Below, piece after piece: positions 62,838 to 64,000 of a stretch of DNA of 64,000 nucleotides. The stretch is taken from positions 1 to 64,000 of the forward strand of contig LRSL01000055.1 of NCBI GenBank assembly GCA_001563335.1, read 5' to 3'. Below the pieces are notes generated by a model. It was given only the letters and a program-made list of their open reading frames with translations, did not search any database and had not been told where the DNA came from. This DNA is from Candidatus Thorarchaeota archaeon SMTZ1-45 (lineage in GTDB: Archaea; Asgardarchaeota; Thorarchaeia; Thorarchaeales; Thorarchaeaceae). The number at the start of each line of letters is the position of its first letter. The stretch's first letter is position 1. A program made the translations under genes and the position numbers.

Positions 62838-63446
62838 TCACTCTTTGATTCCAATTTTAGCATAAACATCCGCTTTTCGACTTGCAACTAACTTGTCCAT
62901 GTCTTCATGTATGCTACTTCCATGTGAGTCCATGGTGACTAACAGAGGGCCAAACTCCTCAGCAGTGATGACCCAAAGTGCTTCAGGCATTCCAAGATCC
63001 TGCCATTCATATGCCCGAACCTCTTTCAACCCTTTAGCTGCAAGCGCACCACATCCACCAGTGTAGCTACAATAAACAGCTCCAACTTCTTTCAGAGCTG
63101 CTAGAGTCTTCTTCCCCATTCCACCTTTTCCAACTATCATTCGGGCTTTGTACTTGCGGAGAAACTCGTCTTCGAACATCTCCAACCGACCACTTGTAGT
63201 AGGACCAGCTGATACAATAATCCACTTTCCACCCTTTTGCCAAGCCACTGGACCAACATGATAAACCACACTACCCTCAAAGTCTACAGGAGGTCGTTCA
63301 CCCTTCTCAAACATGTGTAGAGCTCGTTCATGCGCTTCATCACGGGCAGTATAGACATGTTCACCTGTGACATAGACCACATCACCAACCTTCAGTTTTC
63401 GTGCATCTTCTTCCGAGATTGGGGTTGTCAAATGATGTTCAACCAT
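62838..63446 (-). CDS. fumB: Class I fumarate hydratase, beta subunit
   Basis: 202 residues, the C-terminal-type subunit of iron-sulfur fumarase (malate to fumarate). HHLTTPISEEDARKLKVGDVVYVTG, the ARDEAHERALHM segment, VVYHVGPVAWQKG, SAGPTTSGRLEMF, MIVGKGGMGKKTLAAL, YTGGCGALAAKGLKEV and WVITAEEFGPLLVTMDSHG are characteristic. It starts one base after the alpha-subunit stop, so the two genes are tightly coupled. Confidence 0.95.
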   Translation of the reverse strand: MVEHHLTTPISEEDARKLKVGDVVYVTGEHVYTARDEAHERALHMFEKGERPPVDFEGSVVYHVGPVAWQKGGKWIIVSAGPTTSGRLEMFEDEFLRKYKARMIVGKGGMGKKTLAALKEVGAVYCSYTGGCGALAAKGLKEVRAYEWQDLGMPEALWVITAEEFGPLLVTMDSHGSSIHEDMDKLVASRKADVYAKIGIKE

Positions 63447-63447
63447 C

Positions 63448-64000
63448 TTAGTTTCCCTCCAATGGATGTGTAAGATATGATACCTTCAGGTCTTTCGTGA
63501 TTATTGCAGTACTACGCCTTGCAGCCCAGCACTGAACAGCTACACCAACAGGAAGGCTGGCTGGGTGCCGCATGGCATAATCGACCTTTACACCGAGAAC
63601 TGTTGTCTTTCCTCCAAGACCCATAGGGCCAATTCCTGTTGAGTTAATAGCGTCCATGAGCTCTTCCTCAATCTTAGCAACCTCAGGTTCTGGGTGTTTG
63701 TCATTAAGAGGACGTAGAAGTTGTTGTTTTGCGATTTTGATCGCTATATCTGAACCACCACCGATACCTACGCCGATGATGTTGGGAGAACAAGCGGCAC
63801 CCATGTAAGAGAGCGCGTTATCAACTACAAGTTTTTTCACTCCTGTCAGACCAACACCTGGTTTCAGCATTCCCACAATGCTGGCATTCTCACTACCTCC
63901 ACCCTTTGGAAATGCTGTGATCTCTACAGAGTCACCATCGACAATCTCCCAATTTATCCACGGAATCTTCGCACCAGTATTATCACCAGAGTTACCTCCA
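63448..64000 (-). CDS. fumA: Class I fumarate hydratase, alpha subunit, 5' end outside the window
   Basis: The minus strand is open from the window edge to the stop at 63448, giving about 184 C-terminal residues: GGNSGDNTGAKIPWINWEI, then the GGGSEN segment, GMLKPGVGLTGVKKLV, AACSPNIIGVGIGGGSDIA, GIGPMGLGGKTTVLGVKVDY and LPVGVAVQCWAARRST. The cysteines in AACSP and VQCWA are two of the conserved positions. The N-terminal part and start are not visible. Confidence 0.94.
   Translation of the reverse strand, partial: GGNSGDNTGAKIPWINWEIVDGDSVEITAFPKGGGSENASIVGMLKPGVGLTGVKKLVVDNALSYMGAACSPNIIGVGIGGGSDIAIKIAKQQLLRPLNDKHPEPEVAKIEEELMDAINSTGIGPMGLGGKTTVLGVKVDYAMRHPASLPVGVAVQCWAARRSTAIITKDLKVSYLTHPLEGN

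Noticed and set aside
1-64000. CRISPR arrays, rRNA genes, insertion sequences, prophage
   Set aside because: No regularly spaced direct repeats, no rRNA-like blocks, and no transposase, integrase or capsid-like proteins in any plausible frame.

Overview
The window looks like a chromosomal segment of an Asgard archaeon, most likely a thorarchaeote-type lineage. The information-processing genes are archaeal: FEN1, aEF1-beta, Cdc48, Hef, SRP54, L10e, L35Ae, S8e, deoxyhypusine synthase, and A/V-type ATPase subunits A, B and F. In addition there are four Roadblock/LC7 proteins, an MglA-type small GTPase, and a zinc-finger plus von Willebrand A protein with the domain order of Sec23/Sec24. Base composition is moderate and fairly even. 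Many genes start with TTG or GTG behind a GGAGG-like ribosome binding site. No rRNA, tRNA, CRISPR array, insertion sequence or phage gene was seen. The placement is an inference from gene content.

Layout. 0-14 kb: partial FEN1, zinc-finger protein and aEF1-beta, Cdc48, FAD synthase, a membrane glycosyltransferase-like protein, a PAPS-reductase/ferredoxin protein, a broken aldehyde ferredoxin oxidoreductase, DeoC, a PRC-barrel protein, Hef nuclease-helicase and two winged-helix proteins. 14-27.8 kb: sugar-phosphate nucleotidylyltransferase, a radical SAM protein, ATPase subunits B, A and F with a uracil-DNA glycosylase and an unknown membrane gene between B and A, PyrI, SRP54, a truncated TrmY, an OBG/DRG GTPase, a TrmJ-like methyltransferase and L10e. 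27.9-36.4 kb is an accessory region: small anchored surface proteins, an ABC transporter, and diverged dispersed repeats, including a decayed copy of the L10e promoter and gene start. 36.4-45 kb: VOC protein, deoxyhypusine synthase, L35Ae, a possible C/D-box sRNA, a radical SAM protein, ADP-forming acetyl-CoA synthetase and cis-prenyltransferase.

45.2-54.7 kb is the most interesting part: Roadblock, MglA-like GTPase, Roadblock, Roadblock and the Sec23/24-like protein on the minus strand, then a divergent Roadblock gene and a complete SMC-ScpA-ScpB operon. 54.7-64 kb: hydrogenase maturation genes hypE and hypA flanking S8e, a histone H1-like tail fused to HEAT repeats, a coiled-coil/winged-helix/zinc-ribbon protein, an unknown 425-residue protein, thiol:fumarate-reductase-like TfrB and TfrA, and class I fumarase (alpha subunit cut by the window edge).

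How the genes fit together. DeoC releases acetaldehyde, which an aldehyde ferredoxin oxidoreductase could oxidise to acetate. The ADP-forming acetyl-CoA synthetase (AcdA/B) interconverts acetate and acetyl-CoA with ATP yield. Fumarase and the TfrA/B-like reductase form a malate-fumarate-succinate branch, and HypA/E imply a [NiFe] hydrogenase elsewhere. This suggests an anaerobic organic-carbon and hydrogen lifestyle. Several genes look damaged or divergent at key residues: AOR, TrmY, the glycosylase's cluster ligand, the FEN1 N-terminus and the PAPS-reductase start. Each could be real biology or an assembly error and is listed separately.
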